Numbered from the stretch's first letter, positions 35,920-45,066 are shown. The stretch: 64,000 nt of DNA from Sparassis latifolia (GCA_018466975.1 CM031561.1:3658001-3722000), one strand, 5' to 3'. Program-made: numbers and translations. The notes: a model not told the origin generated them from the sequence alone.

Positions 35920-36551
35920 CTAGACGAGCGAGGCATCGTCGTCGTCACTGTCATCCGAGTGGTGTTGGTCAGGCTCGGAATTCGGTCGGAAGACTCCGAG
36001 GAGGGGCATGGGCTCGTCCTCGAGAAAGCCGCGGGGCATCGATCCCGGATTGGCGAGAAGGACGATGGATTGGATGTTGAGGGAGATAGTGGTGTCGGCG
36101 TTTTCGTCGTCGAGTTCAGGGTGGCTCTTGATGTACTTCCCAAGAGTGAAGAGCAGGAGGACGGCAGACTCTGTGGAGAGATCGTCGTGGATTTTGGGAA
36201 GCATTGATATGGAGTGCATGGAGAACTTGAAGGGCTTACACCCGTCGAAAGTCGGCACTGCGGGAGGAGTGAGTTAGGGCGCATGTGCGAGAAGGTTGGG
36301 GGCGATCTTACCATCTCGATCGGCCGGCAGCACGGGGTGGACCTGCAGGGTGCGTTAGCGAACATTTTGTAGTGCGAGACGTCACGCATGCGTTGTGCGC
36401 TCACCGGAGTGGCGGGAGCCATGCCGCGGATCTTGGTTGGAGTGTTTGAGGTGCCGGTGGTCAACCTTGTCGAGAAGGAGAGGCCGGCATGGAACGACGG
36501 GAAGACGAGTGTTCGTCTGTTGAGAATGGCACCCAGGATGGCGGCCGCACG
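35920..36551 (-). pseudogene. 3' half of a gene interrupted by the copia insertion
   Basis: Exons at 36,551-36,405, 36,342-36,312 and 36,257-35,920, separated by introns of 62 and 54 bp (GTGAGC...CTGCAG and GTAAGA...CCGCAG), read continuously: RAAAILGAILNRRTLVFPSF, MAPATP, VHPVLPADRD, VPTFDGCKPFKFSMHSIS, then TESAVLLLFTLGKYIKSHPE and an acidic end DDSDDDDASLV. An internal ATG at 36,422 could allow a 128-residue product to be made from this half alone. Function not recognised. The 5' half is at 42,401-43,246. The retrotransposon splits a codon-level continuous reading, leaving the 5-bp GCACG at both junctions. Confidence 0.75.
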
Positions 36552-36924
36552 TAGTAAAGTCGCAATATGCAGACCTTGTAGGGAACTCAAATAACAGGAC
36601 AGAAGAGCTGGGCAACACAGCTAGAGTCCAGAAGTGAGTCACTAAATAATATTGAGGACAAAGTACTCTACTCACCTAGAGTCCAGAAGTGAGTCACTGA
36701 GGACTCAGAGTGGACTCTAGGGGGTTTATATCTACCTAGAGTGTGGCTATACAAACCTGTGAGTAACACAGGATTGTGGTTATGAACATAGGCAGGCATA
36801 GCTATGCATAGCTTCTACATAGCAGTGCATAGCGCAGCCTGATCAATAGGTATCTAGGTGTACAGCATCTTGCATTGCTTTGAGTCTAGACACTTAAGAG
36901 ACTGATGGATTATCTAATCTAACA
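36552..36924 (-). repeat. 3' LTR of the copia element
   Basis: 373 bp. In the element's sense it begins TGTTAGATTAG and ends CTTTACTA. It matches the other LTR base for base as far as I can compare. It contains an internal duplicated motif, CCTAGAGTCCAGAAGTGAGT and a near copy. Confidence 0.95.
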
Positions 36925-36937
36925 CTCCCCCTTAATC
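36925..36937 (-). promoter_or_regulatory. Polypurine tract
   Basis: In the element's sense GATTAAGGGGGAG directly precedes the 3' LTR. A purine run at this position is the plus-strand primer of LTR elements. Confidence 0.85.
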
Positions 36938-36997
36938 CAACGAGTCTTCCCTCTTCAACAGAATGCAAGAGCTCCACATACCTCCCCCTGAACCCAC

Positions 36998-37444
36998 TCA
37001 TTCCACTACATCCCAATGTTCCTCGTCGCACGATTTAGACTTGAATGGATGTTCGGCTTCCATCTCACTGTCACGCAGCATCATAGATGCAAGGTCATCC
37101 AACTCATCGAACTGCTGAGTGGTGAAGTGCAGTGAGTGTCGCCGAATGTGAGCACGAGGTGGCATAGCCGGGTGAACAAGCATGTGATGAGTCGGTTGAT
37201 TGGATGCCGGAATGGTAATGCGTTCCAATTCGATGTCGAGCGGGGGTGGTGCTGGCCAGATACGGGTGATGGCATAATAAAAAGAAAGAAGGAGAATGGC
37301 AGGGAAGAGCGCCCCTGCAGTAATAAGAAGGGCAATGGCGAAGGTTTTCATAGTGGTGGAAGGGGCAAAGAGATGATTTGAACCGCAGCAGTGAGAGTGG
37401 TATATGTGGCAGACAGATGATCCGAGAAAACACCGATCCGACAA
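36998..37444 (-). CDS. Small membrane protein frame downstream of pol in the copia element
   Basis: Open frame of up to 148 codons lying between the pol stop (37,491) and the 3' LTR, in the place where env-like genes sit in some retroelements. The more likely start is the internal Met at 37,351, in context CCACTATG. From there the 117-residue product opens MKTFAIALLITAGALFPAIL and continues hydrophobic to about residue 28, a signal anchor or uncleaved signal, then IWPAPPPLDIELERI. The rest is a soluble tail rich in His, Pro and acidic residues with a C-terminal EEHWDVVE. No further membrane segment, no obvious furin site. About 140 bp of untranslated-looking DNA precedes it, with a TATAA-like GCATATAACTC. 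No homology recognised; it could be an accessory retroelement gene or a captured host fragment. Confidence 0.55.
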   Translation of the reverse strand: MSDRCFLGSSVCHIYHSHCCGSNHLFAPSTTMKTFAIALLITAGALFPAILLLSFYYAITRIWPAPPPLDIELERITIPASNQPTHHMLVHPAMPPRAHIRRHSLHFTTQQFDELDDLASMMLRDSEMEAEHPFKSKSCDEEHWDVVE

Positions 37445-37490
37445 TGTCCGAGTTATATGCTCTATCCGGCAAGATCCGGGTTTTTGACGA

Positions 37491-40142
37491 TTAGATCCTC
37501 AAGCCCATCATCTCACGGCAGTAGATAATCTTTGCCGCCGGCAAGGGCTTTGTCAAAATGTCCGCTATCATCTCTGCAGTAGGAATATATACTGGTGCAA
37601 TTCGACCTGCCTCCACAGTGTCTCGAAGCCAGAAGAAGCGCAGATCCAAGTGCTTCATTCTGCCATGATGTTCTGGATTTTTAGAGACACTGATTGCAGA
37701 CTGATTGTCCATGTAAAGTGTAGAGGCTTTGGACACTGTATACCCCAGTTCTGTGAGAAGATTACGCATCCAGAGGATTTCCTTTCCTGCTTCAACTGCA
37801 GCAATGTACTCGGCTTCTGTGGTGGATTGGGCAATAAGGGACTGAAGCTTGCTACTCCAGCTAATAGCACCTGTGCCCACTTTTACAAGGTAACCACCAG
37901 TGGAGCGACGGTTATCCCTTTCACCACCAAAGTCTGAGTCCGTGTAGGTTAGGAAGAACTCCTTTACATCACTGGGACCATAGTGCAGCCTTAAGTCCAT
38001 TGTGCCCTTCAGATAGCGGAAGACATGCTTCACAGCAATCCAATGTGCAGGACCAGGATTGGCATTAAAACGCGCAAGACATCCAATGGCAAACATTATG
38101 TCTGGACGAGTGGTGATGGCCAAATACATCAGTGCCCCTACAGCACTGAGATAAGGCACTTTGTGCATATATTCTGCCTCTTCCTGTGTCTGAGGTGCAA
38201 GGGCCTTTGAAAGCTCTGCTCCAGGATTCATAGGAGTGCTGACAGACTTGCAGTCAGAGAGACCATAACGCTCCAGCATATCCACTATATACTGGCGCTG
38301 TGAGAGTGAAATGGTATGCTTTGCACGGTCTCTTTTGATGTCTATACCCAGCAGAAACTGGGTAGATCCAAGGTCTCGGAGTTTAAAATATGACTTTAAC
38401 TCCTTGACAGTGTCATCAAGTGCCTTCTTGGACTTTGAAGCAAGTGTCATATCGTCTATAAAGACTGGGACAATAATGCGCACATCTTCCCTAATGTACA
38501 CATAGATGCTTCTGTCAGACTGAAGACGAGTGAAGCCCATTTTGGTGAGCACCTCATGAAGCTTCTTGTTCCACTGGCGTGCACCTTGCTTCAAGCCATA
38601 GAGTGACTTATTTAGCCTGCAGACCATTTCTGGACCACCCTGGTGAAACCCCTCAGGTTGTTGCATGTAGATCTCTTCCTCCAAGTCTCCATTTAGGAAG
38701 GCAGATGAGATATCCACAGAGTGAAGTTCTAGATCCTCTGCTGCAGCAAGAGCTAGAATAAGGCGCAATGCAGGTTGACGGAATGTGGGAGCAAAGACTT
38801 CTGTGTAGTCAAAGCCAGGGCGTTGACTGTAACCCTTGGCGACTAATCTGCCTTTATAGCGCTCTACAGAACCATCTGCATTGTGCTTCACCTTGAACAC
38901 CCAGCCTGAGCCTATTGCCCTTTTGCCTGGTGGCAGTGGAACAATGTCCCATGTGTTATTGGCCATTAGAGACATAATCTCTTCATTGGCTGCTTGCTGC
39001 CACTTATCAGCATCAGGACTGCCCATAGCCTGTTTATAGGTCCGAGGGTCTGCTCCAGCAGATAGACCAGCAAACTGGACTTCAACAAAGTCAGCATCTG
39101 CATCTATCACATCCAACTCGTCCTCAGACTCTGCATCCTGCATAGGTGGTGGTGAAGTTCGCATTTTCCAGGTGGGCCTAATGTTGCGAGGTACCCGGCG
39201 CTGAGCAATTGGACGATGATCTATAGGTTCAAATGGAGGAGGAGTTGGAACTCTATGATGCTCTGAAGGATCTGGTGGTGGTGGAGTTACTGGATGCTCA
39301 GGTGCAGGTGGTGCAGGTGGTGCAGGTGGATCAGCTTCTGAAGCAACTGGACCGGGTATAGGATTTGGCACATGTGCACCATCTCCCCCTAAATCCTGTC
39401 CAGGTACAGGTGCTACAGGTAGAGGAATAATGTCTGCAGGTGGAAATGACATAGAGGGTGGAGGAGGAATATCAGGAGTGCATTTGAGGCCAGGGAAGTA
39501 GCGCTCATCAAAATCAGCACGTTCTGAGATTATAGTCTTTTTGGTGTCAGGATTGTAGAACTTCCACCCCTTGTATCCTGCAGGATAACCAATAAACATG
39601 CATTTCTGCATGTGTGGTCCCAGACCTATACGCTGATCCTTCTGCACATGCACATAGGCAGTACAGCCCCAAACACGAAGATGGCTGACATCTGGCTTCC
39701 GCTTGTACCACAGCTCATAGGGAGTTGCACCCTTCACCACTGCTGTAGGCAGATGGTTCCAGACATGCACCATAGATGCAATGCATTCTCCCCAGAAGGA
39801 AGGAGGCAGTTTAGACTCTGCTAGCATAGCAGTGATGTCATTGTCCATTGTGCGATTAGCTCGCTCTGCAACTCCATTCTGCTGTGGTCTATTGCACGTG
39901 GTATGTCTGCGCTCAATCCCTGCCTCCTGAGTAAACTGTATAAAGGCATTGGACATGTACTCCCCACCCTTGTCATCCTGGACAGCCTTGATTTTTGCTT
40001 CAAGCAGATTTTCAGCATAAGCTTTATACTGCTTGAAAGCATCAAAGGCTTCACTCTTAGCCTTTAGCAATAGCACAACCCTGAATCGGCTGTAATCATC
40101 TATGAAGGTGATCCAGTACCGATATCCTGAGTGTGTACACAC
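37491..40142 (-). CDS. Copia pol: integrase, reverse transcriptase, RNase H
   Basis: 883 codons. The integrase core has WITFIDDYSRF, QDDKGGEYMS and RPQQNGVAERANRT, supplying the D, D and E of the catalytic triad. A Pro-rich linker (about 39,150-39,480) follows. The reverse transcriptase has GSGWVFKVKHNADGSVERYK, ARLVAKGY-type KGRLVAKGYSQRPGFDY, DISSAFLNGDLEEEIYMQQP, and the active-site box FIDDM (near 38,450) where YVDDM is usual. RNase H includes TDSDFGGERDNRRSTGGY, STTEAEY and MDNQSAI. Ends MMGLRI at 37,491. The integrase start lies upstream in another frame, so this portion depends on the frame change near 40,213 being bridged or repaired. Confidence 0.95.
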   Translation of the reverse strand: MCTHSGYRYWITFIDDYSRFRVVLLLKAKSEAFDAFKQYKAYAENLLEAKIKAVQDDKGGEYMSNAFIQFTQEAGIERRHTTCNRPQQNGVAERANRTMDNDITAMLAESKLPPSFWGECIASMVHVWNHLPTAVVKGATPYELWYKRKPDVSHLRVWGCTAYVHVQKDQRIGLGPHMQKCMFIGYPAGYKGWKFYNPDTKKTIISERADFDERYFPGLKCTPDIPPPPSMSFPPADIIPLPVAPVPGQDLGGDGAHVPNPIPGPVASEADPPAPPAPPAPEHPVTPPPPDPSEHHRVPTPPPFEPIDHRPIAQRRVPRNIRPTWKMRTSPPPMQDAESEDELDVIDADADFVEVQFAGLSAGADPRTYKQAMGSPDADKWQQAANEEIMSLMANNTWDIVPLPPGKRAIGSGWVFKVKHNADGSVERYKGRLVAKGYSQRPGFDYTEVFAPTFRQPALRLILALAAAEDLELHSVDISSAFLNGDLEEEIYMQQPEGFHQGGPEMVCRLNKSLYGLKQGARQWNKKLHEVLTKMGFTRLQSDRSIYVYIREDVRIIVPVFIDDMTLASKSKKALDDTVKELKSYFKLRDLGSTQFLLGIDIKRDRAKHTISLSQRQYIVDMLERYGLSDCKSVSTPMNPGAELSKALAPQTQEEAEYMHKVPYLSAVGALMYLAITTRPDIMFAIGCLARFNANPGPAHWIAVKHVFRYLKGTMDLRLHYGPSDVKEFFLTYTDSDFGGERDNRRSTGGYLVKVGTGAISWSSKLQSLIAQSTTEAEYIAAVEAGKEILWMRNLLTELGYTVSKASTLYMDNQSAISVSKNPEHHGRMKHLDLRFFWLRDTVEAGRIAPVYIPTAEMIADILTKPLPAAKIIYCREMMGLRI

Positions 40143-40177
40143 AGGCAGAGGTCCATGGACATCTGTGTGAATTAATT

Positions 40178-41695
40178 CTAGGGGTTTGGAGGCATGACTG
40201 TCCGATGTAGGAAAGGATTGGCATGCATTTTACCGGCCAGACATGGTTCGCAAATGGGGTCAGGCTGCTGCTTTGAATCCAGCATAAGACCAGTCACTAG
40301 CTCCTCTCTAATCATCTTTTGGACATCGGCATAGTTGTGATGAGCAAAGCGACGATGCCAGAGATTTAAATCAAGAGGGACTGTGGTTATAGCCTGTGCA
40401 GACTCTGGAGCTGGTTGTACAGTTCCATCAAGAAAGGCAGTGTAGTTCTCTGTGATAGAGGCAACAAATAGAGTCTGACGAGAGTGAAGGAAGGTCATGA
40501 ACTTGGACTCTATGTGAATTCTGAAGCCTTTCTGACGAACTAAATACAGACAAGAGAGGAGATTGTTCCTGAGCCTTGGGACATGCAGCACCCTAGTGAA
40601 TTCCACAGGCCTGACTGCTTTCCCTGCAATCACTGGATTAAATACAACTGTTCCCACCCCAGCAGACATGACAATGGTGTTATCAGCGAGTTTGATTGGA
40701 ATGACCAAAGGCTTGTAATTTCTAAGCCAGTGGTGATGAGGTGTCATATGAGAAGTGGCGCCTGTGTCTGCATTCCAGTTAAAGTCAGCATCAAGCTGAA
40801 GTGGGTCAGAGAGACTTGCTTTGCCAGCAGACTCTGTGACAGTGGTAGGGTCAACCTGAGTGGTATTCTGGGTGGCAGCAGCAGCAGCAGTAGCATTTGC
40901 CTTGTTTCCACGCTTAGAGCGGCGCTCTTTGCGATTTTCCTTGGCTTTCTTTGAAGCATTCTGGAAAGCATAGCAATTGGACTGTGTGTGTCCTTTACCC
41001 TCACAAAAATCGCAGGTGAGCTGTGAGGAGGAAGCAGTGGTGAGTGCTTGATCTGCTTTGGGAGAGGAAGTGGTGCGATGACGACGATTGATTTCCTCTG
41101 TGACAAAAGCCTGGGTGACAACATCTTTGCTCAGGATATCACGCTGAAGTAGCGCAGAGGTAAAAGCGCCATATTCCTCCACAGGAAGAGCACGAATCAT
41201 AGCCATGGAGGTTAACTCTTCATCCAGCTTTGTCAGATTAAAGTCATTAGGGCGAAGGTCTTTAACACGCTGCATGGCAGCATTGACCTTATTGACAAGC
41301 CCTTGAAGTGATTCCTCTGGTTGCTTTCTGATGGAGAAGACATCATCATAAGCATTGAAACGCACTCCAGGTTTCTTCTGCAGATGAACAGCTGCAAGCT
41401 GTTCCCACATTTTGATAGGGTCATCCACCACACCAGCAAAGTGAGTGCGCTGATCTGGTTCCACCATCAAATAGATTTGACCAGCTGCTTTCTCTGCATT
41501 GGCCTCCCAAGTGTCTAGCTTGGTTTGCTCAGCTGCTGTAGGTGATCCAGAGAGCTTTGGCTGTGGAAGCTTGCCATTGACAAGTCTCCAAAGGTTTGCA
41601 GAGCGCAACCAGGCAGCCATTTCACCGCTCCAAGTAGGGTAATTGGAGTCATTGAGCTTGGCAAAGTTGGGAGTGTGGGTAGAGGTGGAAGACAT
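40178..41695 (-). CDS. Copia gag-protease with pre-integrase domain
   Basis: 505 codons from MSSTSTHTPNFAKLNDSNYP. Gag-like (UBN2/retrotran_gag) region with YPTWSGEMAAWLRSANLWRL, then a CCHC zinc knuckle CDFCEGKGHTQSNCYA, an aspartic protease active site WNADTGATSHM (near 40,760), and the gag-pre-integrase HHCC region LWHRRFAHHNYADVQ...CEPCLAGK. The frame closes at 40,178, a few codons after a point where the integrase reading continues in another frame. All catalytic features before that point look intact. Confidence 0.93.
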   Translation of the reverse strand: MSSTSTHTPNFAKLNDSNYPTWSGEMAAWLRSANLWRLVNGKLPQPKLSGSPTAAEQTKLDTWEANAEKAAGQIYLMVEPDQRTHFAGVVDDPIKMWEQLAAVHLQKKPGVRFNAYDDVFSIRKQPEESLQGLVNKVNAAMQRVKDLRPNDFNLTKLDEELTSMAMIRALPVEEYGAFTSALLQRDILSKDVVTQAFVTEEINRRHRTTSSPKADQALTTASSSQLTCDFCEGKGHTQSNCYAFQNASKKAKENRKERRSKRGNKANATAAAAATQNTTQVDPTTVTESAGKASLSDPLQLDADFNWNADTGATSHMTPHHHWLRNYKPLVIPIKLADNTIVMSAGVGTVVFNPVIAGKAVRPVEFTRVLHVPRLRNNLLSCLYLVRQKGFRIHIESKFMTFLHSRQTLFVASITENYTAFLDGTVQPAPESAQAITTVPLDLNLWHRRFAHHNYADVQKMIREELVTGLMLDSKQQPDPICEPCLAGKMHANPFLHRTVMPPNP

Positions 41696-42010
41696 AATGT
41701 GGAAAGGGGTAAAGGGTTGTGTGTGATTATGTCTGGTGCTTGAAAAAGTGCAGGATAGTCCTCAGGAGTGTGTGCAGGAAAGGAGGTATAGTAATTGTAA
41801 CCAGTAAGTATTTACTAAACACCCAGTTGTACAACCGCTCAGGTCACTGGGATGATTACCAGGATGTTCCCAAGAAGGTCAAAGGCTGGCCCACTGAAGT
41901 GCACAGACCCAACAGTTGGTGTCTTTGTAAATAAAGGATATGCAGCACACTATAAGGACAAGAAAGGCACAGAAAAGTGACCAAGACAAAGCAACAGCAA
42001 AGGGGCTAGA

Positions 42011-42027
42011 GCGCGGGGCTCATAACC
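42011..42027 (-). promoter_or_regulatory. Primer-binding site matching the anticodon arm of initiator tRNA-Met
   Basis: Immediately after the 5' LTR, in the element's sense, is GGTTATGAGCCCCGCGC. GGGTTATGAGCCC is the complement of the initiator tRNA-Met anticodon stem-loop, not of its 3' end. This points to priming from a cleaved half-tRNA, as in Drosophila copia and yeast Ty5. Confidence 0.8.
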
Positions 42028-42400
42028 TAGTAAAGTCGCAATATGCAGACCTTGTAGGGAACTCAAATAACAGGACAGAAGAGCTGGGCAACACAGCTAG
42101 AGTCCAGAAGTGAGTCACTAAATAATATTGAGGACAAAGTACTCTACTCACCTAGAGTCCAGAAGTGAGTCACTGAGGACTCAGAGTGGACTCTAGGGGG
42201 TTTATATCTACCTAGAGTGTGGCTATACAAACCTGTGAGTAACACAGGATTGTGGTTATGAACATAGGCAGGCATAGCTATGCATAGCTTCTACATAGCA
42301 GTGCATAGCGCAGCCTGATCAATAGGTATCTAGGTGTACAGCATCTTGCATTGCTTTGAGTCTAGACACTTAAGAGACTGATGGATTATCTAATCTAACA
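42028..42400 (-). repeat. 5' LTR of the copia element
   Basis: 373 bp, apparently identical to 36,552-36,924. It would carry the element's promoter. It lies in the same orientation as the host gene it interrupts. Confidence 0.95.
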
Positions 42401-43246
42401 GCACGTGGCCAGGTGAGTGCTGATGGTGCAACGCAGAGTTGACGGCTGCGACCGCTCGGACTGATCAGGTCGCTGTGGGTAACGGAGCCGACGACAGAGA
42501 AGAGCGTGAGATGGGTGCTCGTCTTAAGCTGAAGGTAGTCGGAGGCTCCGATGGTGACAAAGTGGAGTGCTGTGGGGTCTGCGGTCGCGAGATTGATGAT
42601 GTCGTGTGCGGTGGCGATCGAGACGTGGTCCAGACGTCTTTGGGGTTGATTAGTAGTATGGCAGAAAAAGCAAGGGCAAATGGACGTACTCGGCGATGTT
42701 CGAAGGGAATGCCCTCTTGAGATACACGGGTTGCACGAGGACAAACACATTGTTCATGGCACGTGTCACGGCGAGTGTTTCTCTGCAAGAAAGTGTCAGT
42801 GTGAGTCACAGTGGATAATTGCCAAAGGGCGTACCTGAGTTTTGACAGCGACTGGAGCACTTCGGTTCTTGTATATATGGTGCAGTTAGCGGAAGTGTCT
42901 GTCTGGTGGCAAACAGCGACTCACGGTGTCCTGGTTTTCTCGACGCGCTTTCCTTTGTTGCGGTAGGGCTTACCGGGAGTCTCGTCGGGTCGGTGACTGG
43001 CGTGAGCATCGTCTGCGGGAGTATCGGATGCGGTGGAGTCGGTGTGTGCTGTCAGCGAGAATCTGCAAAGAACTGCATGTTGGCTGGTATATGGCGGTGA
43101 GTGGGTATGAAGACTTACATGTCGTCGCTGTCTTCGGGCTTCTGCCTTTTTGCGGGTGAAGGCACTGGTGCGGACGGTGACAGATGCCTCATCTTGCGTT
43201 TGCTGCCAGTGGTGGTTGCAGGAGCATCAGTGACGGAGGCCATCAT
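42401..43246 (-). pseudogene. 5' half of the gene interrupted by the copia insertion
   Basis: Start at 43,246 (MMASVTDAPATTTGSKRKM), a short basic, proline-rich nuclear-type N-terminus. In-phase introns (donor GTAAGT at 43,119, then others near 42,938-42,880, 42,833-42,785 and 42,695-42,640) connect SLTAHTDSTASDTPADD, KPYRNKGKRVEKTRT, TEVLQSLSKLR, ETLAVTRAMNNVFVLVQPVY and LDHVSIATAHDIINLATADP, continuing through ALHFVTIGASDYLQ to ALTWPRA at the LTR boundary. Taken with 35,920-36,551 this gives one protein of roughly 350 residues. No domain recognised. As it stands, translation would run a few codons into the LTR and stop. The start codons lie in the terminal repeat of the short element at 43,240-43,460. 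Confidence 0.7.
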
Positions 43247-43460
43247 CAGGAAAACCCCACTTTTCCTTAAAAGGACACTTAAATAACTTAAATGGACTTA
43301 TGGTCCTTATTTAAGGACATAAGGACAAAAAGGGCCTAAGGCATATTCCCTGAGTGTCTGAAATTCGACTTATTTGAACACTTATGGCCTTAAATAAGGG
43401 TTCTCAGACCCAAAAGTCTAAATAAGTCCATAAGAGAAAGTTGGGTTTTCCTGATGATGG
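43240..43460. mobile_element. Short inverted-repeat element (MITE-like)
   Basis: 221 bp bounded by CCATCATCAGGAAAACCCC on the left and the near-perfect inverse GGGTTTTCCTGATGATGG on the right, about 24 bp of terminal inverted repeat with one or two mismatches. The interior is AT-rich with TTAAATAAGG and CTTATGG motifs. No coding capacity and no convincing target duplication. A second copy of the right terminus is at 6965-6997. Confidence 0.65.
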
Positions 43461-43479
43461 TGGCGGTTGCGAGAGGAAA

Positions 43480-44860
43480 TCGGGCGAGGTGGGAGTTGTT
43501 CGCGGTGCGACTGTTGGGGCATGTCCATCGGCATTCGCTGTCTGGGCATGGTGCCGAAACGGGGGTGAGAGTGTGGAGGAAATTGCGTACGCAGCGCAGG
43601 TGCGTGCTTTGCGAGGGGCGAGGTGCGGCCTTGGCGTTCGAACGGGAGGTCCGGGCAGTGGTCGACCTGGGCGCGGTCGCGAAGTGTGAGGGAGAGGGTC
43701 GAGGTTGCGGCGCGCGCGGCGGGGGTGCGTGTTTTGCGGTGGCCCAGGCGCGGTATTGACGTTCAAACGGGAGGTCCGCGTGGTGGTCCGGTTGGCGAGA
43801 GTAGGTGGTGGAGGGTGTTGGCGGTCGAGGTGCTGTGGAGAGGGGCGCAAACGCGTGCAGAATTGCGCGCGCAGTGCAGGCGCGCGTTTTGGTCGGGCGA
43901 GGCACCGTGTTGGCATTGTTGGATGTCAGCAAAATGTAAGCAAAATAGCAGAGAAAAATACGCACCGAGCGGGGTGCGTGTGTTGTGCGATGGGCTAGGT
44001 GCGGCATTGGGATTCGCGCGGGAGGTCCGCGTGTTGGTTAAGCGCGCGTCGCGAAGTGTGAGGAGAGAGGCGAGCGTGGCGGGGCGCGCGTGTTTTGCGG
44101 TGGGCCAGGCGCGGTATTGGCGTTCCAACGGCAGGTCCGCGTGGTGGTCGCATTGGCGAGAATGCAGGTGGTGGAGGGTGTCGGCGGTCGAGGTGCTGTG
44201 GAGAGGGGCCGCGAACGCGCGCTGAATTGCGCGCGCAGTGGGGACGCGCATTTGGGTCGGGCGAGGTGCGGTGTTGGGACTGCTGGATGTCAGCAAAGTG
44301 TAAGTAAAATAGTGGAGAAAAATATGCACCCGAGCGGGTGCGCGTGTTTTGCGAGAAGCTCAGCGCGGGATTGGTGTTGGCACGCCGGGAGGTCCGCGTG
44401 GTGGTCAAGCCGCACGCGATCGCGAAACCTGAGCCAGAGGGGGGAGGAAACTGCGTGCGCAGGGGGGGCGCATGTTTTGTGGTCGGCCAGGCGCGGTATT
44501 GGCGTTCCAACGGCAGGTCTGTGTGGTCATCGCATTGGCGAGAATGCAGGTGGTGGAGGCCGTCCGCGGTCGAGTGCTGCGGAAGCGATCGCGACGCGCT
44601 TCCCAGTGGGGGCGCGTTTGGGTCGGGCGAGGTTCCGTGTTGGTATTGCTGCACGTCACGGCCGAGTTGGCAATGGTGGCGGAGAACGTCGGCGACCGTC
44701 CGTGTCAGTGGTGGAGATGTGGCTAGAGTGGTCGTGAACGTGCGCCGAATTTGACGCGCAGCAGTGGCGCGTGTCCACAATGAGCTGGGCGCGACGGTAA
44801 GATTTGAATCTGATGCGCGAACGGTTTGTCGTGCGGGGGCGAGCGTCGGTCATTGTGGAT
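43480..44860. repeat. GC-rich tandem repeat, period about 364 bp
   Basis: Landmarks recur: TTGGATGTCAGCAAAATGTA at 43,918 and its variant near 44,282 (period 364), GGTCCGCGTGGTGGTC near 43,774, 44,134 and 44,391, and TTGGCGAGAATGCAGGTGG near 44,152 and 44,533. About three diverged units. Long open frames run through on both strands because the units are GC-rich. They have no domain features and are not called. It lies directly upstream of the plus-strand gene at 45 kb. Confidence 0.75.
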
Positions 44861-45066
44861 GGCTACTTACCTCCACCGGTGTGTTCGTTCTTGCTCGTTG
44901 ATCGTGTCTTGCTGGCAATTGACACTGGTGTATAAAGTTTAGTAAAAATCTTGCTGCTTTCGATCAAAATGAATTTGGAGGCTCACCTGAGTTCTGACAT
45001 GATGGCAAAGGTCTTTCAGGATGCGCGTTGTGGTGCGTCGAGTTTCTGTTTTCGTGATGGGACTGG

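Larger units (their letters stand above)
36547..42405 (-). mobile_element. Ty1/copia LTR retrotransposon with 5-bp target duplication
   Basis: The element proper is 36,552-42,400 (5,849 bp), oriented on the minus strand, with GCACG on each side (36,547-36,551 and 42,401-42,405). LTRs of 373 bp bound it. A primer-binding site abuts the 5' LTR and a purine tract abuts the 3' LTR. Domain order is gag, zinc knuckle, protease, integrase, reverse transcriptase, RNase H: integrase before reverse transcriptase is the copia order. An extra small membrane-protein frame lies between pol and the 3' LTR. By eye the two LTRs are identical, pointing to a recent insertion, yet the polyprotein carries a one-base frame change near 40,213. 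Confidence 0.95.

Noticed and set aside
36405..36422. Independent small gene starting at ATG 36,422
   Set aside because: The reading is open upstream to the insertion site and joins in frame with the 42.4-43.2 kb half, so an interrupted larger gene fits better, although initiation here after insertion remains possible.
40205..40225. Programmed -1 frameshift in the copia element as an established feature
   Set aside because: The site lacks a classical X-XXY-YYZ slippery heptamer and I see no obvious downstream stem. Mutation or sequence error is at least as likely, so it is kept only as a question.
43390..44780. Open frames up to 260 codons on both strands
   Set aside because: They are produced by the GC-rich 364-bp repeat. 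Their composition is His/Pro/Arg or Gly/Arg-rich and repetitive, and competing frames overlap fully.
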